From Acidobacteriota bacterium (lineage in GTDB: Bacteria > Acidobacteriota > Blastocatellia > Pyrinomonadales > Pyrinomonadaceae), in the NCBI GenBank assembly GCA_019239425.1, contig JAFAZX010000049.1, positions 19,166-83,165 on the forward strand: a stretch of 64,000 nt of DNA, in the 5' to 3' direction. A program made the position numbers and the translations under genes. This document shows, piece by piece, positions 44,071 to 52,033 of the stretch. The notes below the pieces were generated by a model. It had not been told where the DNA came from. It did not search any database and worked only from the letters and a program-made list of their open reading frames with translations. Numbering within the stretch: the stretch's first letter is position 1; every line of letters begins with the position of its first letter.

Positions 44071-47000
44071 CTACAGGCCGAAGCGGTTGCGGTATTCGAT
44101 GGAGTCGATGAAAGCCTTGACCATCTCGGCGTTAATGTAGTTCCCGTTGAAGTCGTTGAGCTTGCCGAGCCAGAACTGCCAGCCCGAGAAGTCCGCGTCG
44201 GGCGTGGCGTCAGGGTTCCTGCGGAGGTAGCCGAAGTACTGCATGAGGACGAAGGCCCTGTTGAACTCGGCCCTCGTCAAGTCGGCGTCCTCGGCCACTG
44301 CGCGCAGCACCTGCGCCCGCGTCTTGGCGTTGCTCTTCAAGTCCGCGACGAGCGCGTCACGCTCCGCCTGCGAGAGCGCGCCGCCCGCGTTCGCGTTCAG
44401 GGCGTCCACGAACTGCTCGGGCGTCAAGCTCTGTGGGTAGAGCGTGGTGAAGCGGGCCGAGGCGACGAACTGCTCGAAGTACGCCTGCTTGTTCTGCTCA
44501 AGCTTCTGCTCCCAGCCCGTCGCGCCCACGATGAGGCCCGCGCTCAGGGTCGCGAGGTCGCCGAACATCTCGTCGCGCGTGAGCGGCACGGGCTTGCCCT
44601 GCAAATTTCCGAACGCGGCCTTGCGCGTCCGGTAGGAGAGGTAGCCGGTCTGCTGGAACTCGATGGATAAGAAGAACGCGGCCGAGACGTTGACGCGCTT
44701 GACCTCCTTGCACTGCTGGTCGGCGCCGCACTGGTCGATCTCGTTCGTCCAGAACTGCAGGCCCGGCTGGTCGGGCTCGCGGCCGAGGAAGTCCCTGTAG
44801 TGCTGCGTCACGAAGTAGGAGGTGTTGAAGTTCGGGCCGAACGCGACGGGACTCGGGCCGTCGGCCGCGTCGTCGTCGCGGATGAAGACGGTCGCCGTCG
44901 AGCCCGCGCCGAGCGTCACGCCCACCGGGTTCGAGAGCGTCAGCGTGAACGTCTCCTCGTTCTCGCGGAAGCGGTCGTCGGTGACGAGCACCTCGAAGAA
45001 CGCGGTCGCCGTGCCCGCCGGGAAGGTCACGCGGCCGTGCTGCGTGGTGTAGTCGCCGCGGTCGGTCGCCGTCCCGTCCGAGGTCGTGTACTCGACCGAA
45101 GCCTCGGACGAGAGGTCGCCCACGCGGTAGAGAAATATCTGGTTGTGGTAAGGCCCCTCGGCGGCGTTGAACTGGTAGTCGCTGAACTGGACGCTCTTCG
45201 TCGAGGGCGAGTCGTCGTTGAGAATCGTGCCGACGCCGCGCGCGTCCGCGATGGTCGCGTTGGTCGGCGAGAAGATGTCGAAGAAGAAGGTCTCGTCCGG
45301 CTCGACGACGGCGTCGCCGACGACGGGCACCGTGATGGTCTTGCTCGTCTCGCCCGGCGCGATGCTCAAGGTGCCGAAGGTGGCCTGGAAGTCCTGCCCG
45401 GCCTTCGCGGTGTCGTCGATGGTGGAGTACATGACCGTGACGGCCTTGCCGCTCGGCGCGGAGAGCGAGACGACGAAGTTCGCGGGCGTCCGCGCCGCGT
45501 CGCCCTCGTTGACGGTCACGTCGCTCACCGAGAGCGCGGGCGCGGCGTCGTTGTCGGCGATGGTCAGCACGGCCGTGGCCGGCGAGCCGACGAGATTGGC
45601 GCCGCCGGTCGCGTTCGAGAGGGTGAGGTTGACGGTCTCGTCAAACTCGTCGAGCAGGTCGTCCGTGACGGGCACGTTGACGGTCTTGGTCGCCGCGTCG
45701 CCGTCGGCGAAGTTCACGGTGAAGCTCGTGACGGCCGTGTAGTCCGAGCCGGCGACGGCCGTCCCGTTCGAGGTGTTGAAGGTGACCGAGACGGCGCCGG
45801 CGCTGCCGCCCGTCCTCGTCACCGTAATCGGGGCGCTCCCCGAGTTCTCCCCGATGGTGTAAGCGCCCCGGCCGAACTGTATCTGCCCGGCGGCGGGCGC
45901 GGCCTGCGCCTCGAACGCGCCGATGTCTGAGCCGTCCGAGGCGTTGACCGCGGCGGCGTCGTCCACGGGGCGCGCCAGCCCGCGCTGGTCGTTGGTGAGA
46001 GTGCCGCGGTCGCCCGCGTCGATGGCGGGGCTGCCCGCGAGCAGCGCGTGCGTCTGCGTCGGCCCGCCGTTGTTCTGGAGCGGGCTGAGCAGGGGGTCTG
46101 CGCCCGTCAGGTTGTGCGTGGTCGTGCCGTTGACCGTCGCGATGCCGGGATTGCGGATGAGGTTGAAGTCCTGCGAGTCGAAGGTGCCGTTGATGTCCGG
46201 GTTGGTGACGGCGGTGTTGTTGGCGACGATGGTGTTGCGGAGGCTCGTGGCGTTCGGGGCGGCGGCGGCGCTGTCTATGCCGCCGCCGCGGCTGCCGCCG
46301 CCCGAGCCGGCCGAGTTGCCGGCCACCGTGCAGGCGTTGAGCGTGAGGCTCCCGTTCGCGTTGTAGATGCCGCCGCCCTGCTGAAGGCCGTTCGGGGCGG
46401 GGCTGCCGGTGCTGTTGCCGCTCACGGTGCTGTTCGTCAGCGTCACCGTCGTGTTCGAGTTGACGTAGAGGCCGCCGCCCTTGCCGGGGGCGCCGCTGGC
46501 GGGGGCGGCCGGGTTGCCGGCCCGGTTGCCGCTGACGGTGCTGCCCGTGACCTGGACGACGCCGCCGGCCGCGTAGATGCCGCCGCCGTCGCGCCCGGCC
46601 GTCGAGCTGTTGGCCGAGCCGTTCGCCGCGGAGTTGTTGCTGACGGTGCAGTTGTTCAGGAACAGCGAGCCGCTGGCGTGGTAGATGCCGCCGCCGCGGC
46701 CGAACGTCGCGGCGAAATTGAGCCGGGTCGCGTTGTCGGTGACGACCACTTCGTTGAGGGCGAGCGAGGCGTTCTGGCTGTTGTAGATGCCGCCGCCGTC
46801 CTCGTCCAGCGTGCGCCCGCCGGAGACGGTCATGCCCGAGATGACGACGGTCGTGAAGGGCGAGGTCTGGAAGACGCGGAAGGAGGTCGCGGCGTTCGGG
46901 TCTCTGCGCACGGTCAGTTGCGCCGAGCCGGGGCCGTTGAGCGTCATGCTCGAGAGCATCGGGAGCGCGCTCGTCAGGCTGATGGTGCCGCTGACGCCGA

Positions 47001-47253
47001 CGTTGATGGTGTCGGTGCCGGCGACCTGGTTGGCCTGCTGGATGGCCGCGCGGAGCGTGCACTGGCCCGACCCGTCGTTGCAGACGCCGTCGTTCAGGTC
47101 GCTGTCGGCGCCGTCGCCGAGAGAGTTGACGTTGAAGTTCGCCGAGGCGTGCGCCGTCGGCTCAAGCGGGCCGACGGCGCCGGTCGTCAGGAAGAGCAGG
47201 CCGAGCGAGACACACAAGGCCGCGGGCAGCAGTGTGCGCAAGGGGCGAGGCAT
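44071..47253 (-). CDS. Large secreted protein: CSLREA, parallel beta-helix, Calx-beta repeats, DUF4214
   Basis: This 1060-residue protein starts at ATG 47253 behind AAGGAGAA with a signal peptide (cut near AHASA). A CSLREA-type segment comes first (FNVNSLGDGADSDLNDG then CTLRAAIQQAN, about 39-75). A parallel beta-helix region rich in GGGIYN and TVSGN repeats covers about 110-440. Three Calx-beta domains follow (about 460-570, 575-690, 695-805; for example DDLLDEFDETVNLTLSNATG, DDRFRENEETFTLTLSNPVG). The C-terminus (about 830-1060) is DUF4214-like (YRDFLGREPDQPGLQFWTNEI). It is likely a cell-surface or secreted adhesion or matrix protein that binds calcium. Confidence 0.88.
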   Translation of the reverse strand: MPRPLRTLLPAALCVSLGLLFLTTGAVGPLEPTAHASANFNVNSLGDGADSDLNDGVCNDGSGQCTLRAAIQQANQVAGTDTINVGVSGTISLTSALPMLSSMTLNGPGSAQLTVRRDPNAATSFRVFQTSPFTTVVISGMTVSGGRTLDEDGGGIYNSQNASLALNEVVVTDNATRLNFAATFGRGGGIYHASGSLFLNNCTVSNNSAANGSANSSTAGRDGGGIYAAGGVVQVTGSTVSGNRAGNPAAPASGAPGKGGGLYVNSNTTVTLTNSTVSGNSTGSPAPNGLQQGGGIYNANGSLTLNACTVAGNSAGSGGGSRGGGIDSAAAAPNATSLRNTIVANNTAVTNPDINGTFDSQDFNLIRNPGIATVNGTTTHNLTGADPLLSPLQNNGGPTQTHALLAGSPAIDAGDRGTLTNDQRGLARPVDDAAAVNASDGSDIGAFEAQAAPAAGQIQFGRGAYTIGENSGSAPITVTRTGGSAGAVSVTFNTSNGTAVAGSDYTAVTSFTVNFADGDAATKTVNVPVTDDLLDEFDETVNLTLSNATGGANLVGSPATAVLTIADNDAAPALSVSDVTVNEGDAARTPANFVVSLSAPSGKAVTVMYSTIDDTAKAGQDFQATFGTLSIAPGETSKTITVPVVGDAVVEPDETFFFDIFSPTNATIADARGVGTILNDDSPSTKSVQFSDYQFNAAEGPYHNQIFLYRVGDLSSEASVEYTTSDGTATDRGDYTTQHGRVTFPAGTATAFFEVLVTDDRFRENEETFTLTLSNPVGVTLGAGSTATVFIRDDDAADGPSPVAFGPNFNTSYFVTQHYRDFLGREPDQPGLQFWTNEIDQCGADQQCKEVKRVNVSAAFFLSIEFQQTGYLSYRTRKAAFGNLQGKPVPLTRDEMFGDLATLSAGLIVGATGWEQKLEQNKQAYFEQFVASARFTTLYPQSLTPEQFVDALNANAGGALSQAERDALVADLKSNAKTRAQVLRAVAEDADLTRAEFNRAFVLMQYFGYLRRNPDATPDADFSGWQFWLGKLNDFNGNYINAEMVKAFIDSIEYRNRFGL

Positions 47254-47338
47254 GAAGTTCTCCTTAGGTGTTCGCGGGTTCGGGGAGAGGTCAGTATAGC
47301 GGCGGGCGCAGGCATGTCAAACGCCCGCGCCCGCACCC

Positions 47339-47527
47339 TCAGGCGATGGCCGACGCGACCTTGCCGGCGAGCACGAGACCCGTGAGGACGGGGTTGGCCG
47401 AGCCGACCGTCGGGAAGAGCCACGTCCAAAGAGAACGTCGTCTCCTGCACCTCCACCTGCTCGCCCGCTTCGACCAAACGTCTGACGGCCGTCGAACACC
47501 TCCGCGCGTGAAGAATCGAGAGCACGC
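47339..47527 (-). pseudogene. Possible frameshifted C-terminal fragment of an oxidoreductase
   Basis: Reading leftward from about 47527, one frame gives STAVRRLVEAGEQVEVQETT. After a one-base shift near 47430 another frame gives TWLFPTVGSANPVLTGLVLA and ends at TGA (47341-47339). The second part resembles the C-terminal FPT-x-x-x-ANP-x-LT pattern of GMC-type FAD oxidoreductases. There is no start or upstream domain, so if it is a gene at all it is a remnant. The rest of the 345-bp gap shows nothing else. Confidence 0.3.
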
Positions 47528-47598
47528 CTTTTAAACTTATCGAGAGCGCCTGTCAATCTTTTCCCGCTTGACGGTGCCGCCGTCAGGGTGGACGATGT

Positions 47599-48327
47599 GT
47601 GCCGGCCCTTATGAACACTCCGAAGAGACTGCATCCGATTCTTCAGGGCGCGCGCGCCTGCGTCTTCGACGCGGGCGGGACTCTGATTCACCCGGACTGG
47701 GAGCGGCTCGCGGCTTTGGCCGAGGCGCACGCCGGCCGGAGGTTCGGCGCGGGCGAGATGCGGCGCGCCTTCGGCGAGATGCTGAAAAGCCTCAACGCGC
47801 CTGAGCAGGGGAAGCCCCCGGTAGACCAGACGGGTCGCCACTGGACTTTCAGGGCCATGTACGGCGGACTCGGCCTCGACGCGTCGGCGTGCACAAAGCT
47901 GGTCGGGCACATCGACGCGGCGCACGCGGAGCGACACATCTGGTGCTCTTGCGATGAAGACGCGCCGCGCGTAATTGACGAGTTGAAGGGAAGGGGACTG
48001 CTGGTCGCCGTCGTCTCGAACACGGAGGACGGGCGCGTGCGCGACGCGCTCGGGGCGGCGGGCCTCGCCGACCGGTTCGACGTGATCGTCGATTCGCACC
48101 TCGTCGGCGTGAGCAAGCCCGACCCGGCCATCTTCCGGCACGCGCTCGAACTGCTCAATGTGGAGGCACACGAGGCGGTCTTCGTCGGCGACTCCTACGC
48201 GCACGACGCGCTGGCGGCGCGCGCCGCGGGGTTGCGCGCCGTGCTGCTCGACCCCTTAGACCTGCACCCCGACGCCGTCTGCCCGCGCATACACTCCCTG
48301 GGCGAGTTGCTTCCGCCCGCGGTTTGA
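47599..48327 (+). CDS. HAD-family hydrolase
   Basis: This 242-residue haloacid-dehalogenase-superfamily phosphatase candidate has motif I CVFDAGGTLIHPDW, the motif II region AVVSNTEDGRV, and motifs III-IV VGVSKPDPAIFRHAL and VFVGDSYAHDALAARAAG. Motif I is D-x-G-G-T; the general-acid Asp of the usual D-x-D-x-T is replaced by Gly, which may change or weaken phosphatase activity. GTG 47599 has AGGGTGG ahead of it; ATG 47611 is the alternative. It lies 64 bp upstream of the symporter-nagZ-namZ operon. A HAD enzyme acting on MurNAc-6-phosphate is known in other bacteria, but that role here is speculative. Confidence 0.8.
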   Translation: MPALMNTPKRLHPILQGARACVFDAGGTLIHPDWERLAALAEAHAGRRFGAGEMRRAFGEMLKSLNAPEQGKPPVDQTGRHWTFRAMYGGLGLDASACTKLVGHIDAAHAERHIWCSCDEDAPRVIDELKGRGLLVAVVSNTEDGRVRDALGAAGLADRFDVIVDSHLVGVSKPDPAIFRHALELLNVEAHEAVFVGDSYAHDALAARAAGLRAVLLDPLDLHPDAVCPRIHSLGELLPPAV

Positions 48328-48391
48328 AAATAGAATTCGACGCGTCACTCCCGCTCGTTAAAGTCTAGAAGCCCGGCCGCCAACCTTTTCA

Positions 48392-50050
48392 ATGGGACTG
48401 CTCGACCTGATCATCGTCTTCGGCTACCTCGTCGGCATCACTCTGTTCGGCATCTGGTTCGCGGGCAAGCAGGAGACGACCGAGGACTACTTCGTCGGCG
48501 ACCGCAGCGTGCCCTGGTGGGCCATCGCCGCCTCCATCGTCGCCACCGAGACCTCGACCATCACCTTCATCAGCGTGCCCGGCGTCGCCTTCTCGCGCGG
48601 CGGCAACTTCCAGTTCCTGCAACTCGTCACGGGCTACATGCTGGGGCGCATCGTCATCTCGCTCGTCTTCATCCCGTCCTACTTCCGCGGCGACCTGCTC
48701 ACGGTCTACCAGCTTCTCGAACGCCGCTTCGGCGGGCGCATCAAGATGCTGGCGGCGGCGCTCTTCGTCGTGATGCGCAACATCGCGGACGGCATCCGCC
48801 TGCTGCTGACGGCCATCGTGCTCGCGGCCGTCTACACGGCCTTCCAGCCGCAGGCGAACGTGACGACGGTGACCATCGCCTCCATCGTCCTGCTCGGCGT
48901 GGTGATGATCATCTTCACCTACTACGGCGGGATGGAGGCGGTCATCTGGGTCGAGGTGGTGCAGCTCGGCATCTACCTCGGCGGGGCGCTCGCGGCGGCC
49001 GTCGTCATCGCGTCGGGCGTCAAGGGCGGCTTCGGCGGCGCGCTCGAACTGGGCAGGCAGTTCGGCAAGTTCGACGTGATCGACTTCGGCCTGCGGGCGA
49101 CGCCCTTCACGTTCTCGTTCCCGTTCACCGACGCGACCTACACCCTCTCGCTCCCGCTCGACCTCGTGAAGAGCTACACGTTCTGGGCGGGACTCGTCGG
49201 CGGCTGCTTCCTGACGATGAGCACGCACGGGACGGATCAGTATCTCGTGCAGCGCTACCTCTGCACCGACCGGCCGCGCCGCGCGGCGGCGGCGCTCCTC
49301 TCTTCCGGCGCGGTCGTCTTCGCGCAGTTCATCGGCTTCCTCTTCATCGGCGTGCTGCTCTTCGCCTTCTACGGCCCGCACGCCTCGCCGCTCTACGGCG
49401 ACTTCGCCGCCGCCTGCGCGCAGGTGAACCCGACCGAGGCCGCGCGCTGCGCCGCCGACCCCGCTTTCGCCAAGGCGGCGAGCGCGACCTTCCCCTTCGC
49501 GGGCGGCGACCGCGTCTTCCCGGACTTCATCACGAAGCACATGCCGACCGGCCTGTCGGGCCTCGTCGTCGCGGCCATCTTCGCGGCCGCGCTCTCGTCT
49601 TCGCTCAACTCAATCGCGGCGACGGCCGTCAACGACCTCTACAAGCCCTTCCGGCCGAAGCGCTCGGACACGCATTACCTGCGCGTCTCGCAGTGGCTGA
49701 CGCTCGTGTGGGGCGTCGTGCAGGTCGCCGTCGCGGTCGCGGCGATGGCGTACCCGAGTTCGGCGCTCGACAAGGCCCTGTCGGTCGCGTCGCTCATCAA
49801 CGGCCCCGTGCTCGGCGTCTTCCTCGTCGGCACGTTCCTGCGGCGCGTGAGCGAGCCGCCCGCGCTCGTCGGCATGCTGGCGAGCATCTTCGTCATGCTC
49901 TACGTGCGCTTCTACACGCCGCTCGCGTGGACCTGGTACGTGCTTCTGGGCAGCGGCGTCACGCTCCTCGTCGCGTGGCTCGCGAGCTACGCCTTCGCGC
50001 CCGCCCCCGCCGACCGGCAGGACGAGCTGGCGCCCGGCGGCGCCGACTGA
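48392..50050 (+). CDS. Sodium:solute symporter (SSS family)
   Basis: This 552-residue protein has about 13 transmembrane helices and opens as typical SSS members do: DLIIVFGYLVGITLFGIWFAGKQ, then TTEDYFVGDRSVPWWAIAASIVATETS. Conserved later segments include RIVISLVFIPSYFRGDLLTVYQLLERRFG, VVMRNIADGIRL, GGMEAVIWVEVVQL, SLNSIAATAVNDLYKPF and NGPVLGVFLVGTFLRRV. The gene is 24 bp upstream of nagZ. By context it may import a peptidoglycan-derived sugar such as MurNAc, as the SSS-type MurT does in Tannerella; this is inference. Confidence 0.9.
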   Translation: MGLLDLIIVFGYLVGITLFGIWFAGKQETTEDYFVGDRSVPWWAIAASIVATETSTITFISVPGVAFSRGGNFQFLQLVTGYMLGRIVISLVFIPSYFRGDLLTVYQLLERRFGGRIKMLAAALFVVMRNIADGIRLLLTAIVLAAVYTAFQPQANVTTVTIASIVLLGVVMIIFTYYGGMEAVIWVEVVQLGIYLGGALAAAVVIASGVKGGFGGALELGRQFGKFDVIDFGLRATPFTFSFPFTDATYTLSLPLDLVKSYTFWAGLVGGCFLTMSTHGTDQYLVQRYLCTDRPRRAAAALLSSGAVVFAQFIGFLFIGVLLFAFYGPHASPLYGDFAAACAQVNPTEAARCAADPAFAKAASATFPFAGGDRVFPDFITKHMPTGLSGLVVAAIFAAALSSSLNSIAATAVNDLYKPFRPKRSDTHYLRVSQWLTLVWGVVQVAVAVAAMAYPSSALDKALSVASLINGPVLGVFLVGTFLRRVSEPPALVGMLASIFVMLYVRFYTPLAWTWYVLLGSGVTLLVAWLASYAFAPAPADRQDELAPGGAD

Positions 50051-50074
50051 CTTCGAACGAGGACTGAACATCCG

Positions 50075-52033
50075 ATGAGAAGGGTTAAAGCATCCGGGGT
50101 CATGCGCGCCGCGCTCGCGTACGCGCTCCTTTTCGGGGCGACGCTCGCGCCGGCTCACGCACAGCATTCGCGCGCGCGCGCGGGCCGGTGTAACTACGAC
50201 TGCGGCCTGATAAACGTCTTCGTCGAAACGTCGGTCACGCAGTCCTACAAGCGCCGGCCGTCGAAGGAAGCGCTCAAGTGGGCCGACGAGCAGCTCAAGA
50301 AGATGACGCTCGAAGAGAAGGCGGGCCAGCTCATCTCGGTCGGCGTCAACGCGCGCTTTCTCAACCAGGAGAGCGATGAGTTCAAGGAGCTGCGCCGGCA
50401 GGTCGAGCAGAATCACGTCGGCGGCATCATCCTCTTCCGCGGCCCGGTCTACGAATCCGTCCACCTCGTCAACCGCATGCAGCGGCTCGCCAAGCTTCCG
50501 CTCCTCGTCTCGGCCGACCTCGAAGCCGGCAGCGGCATGCGCTTCGACGACGCGACGAACCTGCCGTGGAACATGGCCGTCGGCGCGACCGGCGACCCGT
50601 CGTTCGCGCGCCGGCAGGGCGAGCTGACCGCCCGCGAGGCGCGCGCCCTCGGCATCCAGCACATCTTCGCCCCCGTGGCCGACGTGAACAACAACGCCGG
50701 CAACCCCGTCATCAACGTCCGCAGCTTCGGCGAAGACCCCGCGGAGGTCGCGCGCTTCGTCGCCGCCTTCGTCGAGGGCGCGCAGGGCGCGGGCGTCATC
50801 GCCACCGCCAAACACTTCCCCGGCCACGGCGACACGGCCGTCGACTCGCACGTCGGCCTGCCCGTCATCGACGTGGCGCGCTCGCGCCTGGATGCGGTCG
50901 AGCTCGTCCCTTTCCGCGCCGCCATTAAGGCGGGCGTCGGCGCGGTGATGACGGCGCACATCGGGCTGCCGCAGGTCGACCCGACGCAGGTCTCGCCGCT
51001 CCCGCGCGAATCTATCGTGCGGCCGGCCTACGCCGAGCGCGAGGTCCTGGCAGCGAACGCCGTGCTGCCCGGCACGCTCTCGCCGGTGGTGACGACGAAG
51101 CTGCTGCGGAACGAGCTCGGCTTCGACGGACTCGTCGTCACCGACGCGCTCGACATGAGCGGCCTGACCATCTACTTCAAGCAGGAGGAGGCGGGCGTGC
51201 GCGCCGTGCTCGCGGGCGCCGACATGCTCCTTAAACCCGCAGACCCGGACGCCATGCTGCGCGGTCTGGTCGCGGCCGTGAAGGGCGGCCGCCTCACCGA
51301 GAAGCGCATCGAAGAGTCCGCGCGCAGGATACTCGCGGCCAAGTACGACCTCGGCCTCGCCGACAATCGCATCGCGCCCCTCGAACTGATAGACACCGCC
51401 GTCACCGGCCCCGAAGCCTTGAAGCTCGCGGACGACGTAGCGGCGCGCGCCGTCACTCTGGTTCGTGACGACGCAAAACTCATCGCCCGCCCCGACGGCG
51501 TCGGGCTGAGGCCGGGCGCGCGCATCTTCAACCTCGCGATTACGAACGGCGAAGACCGCTCCTTCATCGCCATCCCGTTCGTCTCGCAGTTGGCGCGGCT
51601 CGGCGTGCGCGCCGAGACGGTCGTGCTCGACTCGCGCTCGACCGAGGCGGAGGTCGCGGACGCGCTGGAGCGCGCGCGGAAGGCGGACGTCGTCCTGGCC
51701 TCGATGTACGGGCGCGTCCGCTCGGGCGCGGCGAACAGCGTGGGCCTCCCCGAGCAGGGCGCGCGCGTGCTGAACGCGCTGCTCGAGAAGAAGGTGCCGG
51801 TCGTCGGCGTCAGCTTCGGCAACCCGTACCTGCTGCAAAGCTTCAACGGCCTGGGCACGTACGTCGTCGCCTACGGCGACATGCCGAGCCTGCAACGCGC
51901 CGCCGCGCGCTCGCTGCTCGGGCGCGCCGACTTCGTCGGCCGTCTGCCCATCTCGCTCCCCGGCCTCTACCCGCGCGGCACGGGCATCCAGTTGAAGGCC
52001 ACGCCGCCCGCGGCGGCCCCGTCCAGCAAATGA
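50075..52033 (+). CDS. nagZ: Exo-beta-N-acetylglucosaminidase, GH3 (NagZ, two-domain form)
   Basis: This 652-residue secreted glycosidase has a signal peptide ending near PAHAQ. The GH3 barrel (about 60-400) has the NagZ hallmark AKHFPGHGDTAVDSH (His/Asp acid-base dyad) and VVTDALDMSG with the Asp nucleophile. A second alpha/beta domain (about 420-640) makes it like the long two-domain NagZ of Bacillus rather than the short cytoplasmic form of enterobacteria. It should release terminal GlcNAc from peptidoglycan fragments in the periplasm or outside. The stop overlaps the next start as ATGA. Confidence 0.9.
   Translation: MRRVKASGVMRAALAYALLFGATLAPAHAQHSRARAGRCNYDCGLINVFVETSVTQSYKRRPSKEALKWADEQLKKMTLEEKAGQLISVGVNARFLNQESDEFKELRRQVEQNHVGGIILFRGPVYESVHLVNRMQRLAKLPLLVSADLEAGSGMRFDDATNLPWNMAVGATGDPSFARRQGELTAREARALGIQHIFAPVADVNNNAGNPVINVRSFGEDPAEVARFVAAFVEGAQGAGVIATAKHFPGHGDTAVDSHVGLPVIDVARSRLDAVELVPFRAAIKAGVGAVMTAHIGLPQVDPTQVSPLPRESIVRPAYAEREVLAANAVLPGTLSPVVTTKLLRNELGFDGLVVTDALDMSGLTIYFKQEEAGVRAVLAGADMLLKPADPDAMLRGLVAAVKGGRLTEKRIEESARRILAAKYDLGLADNRIAPLELIDTAVTGPEALKLADDVAARAVTLVRDDAKLIARPDGVGLRPGARIFNLAITNGEDRSFIAIPFVSQLARLGVRAETVVLDSRSTEAEVADALERARKADVVLASMYGRVRSGAANSVGLPEQGARVLNALLEKKVPVVGVSFGNPYLLQSFNGLGTYVVAYGDMPSLQRAAARSLLGRADFVGRLPISLPGLYPRGTGIQLKATPPAAAPSSK

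Noticed and set aside
47187..47525. 112-residue reverse-strand frame overlapping the start of the large surface protein
   Set aside because: Its right part overlaps the well-supported signal peptide gene in another frame; only the short remnant at 47339-47527 has any protein-like character.
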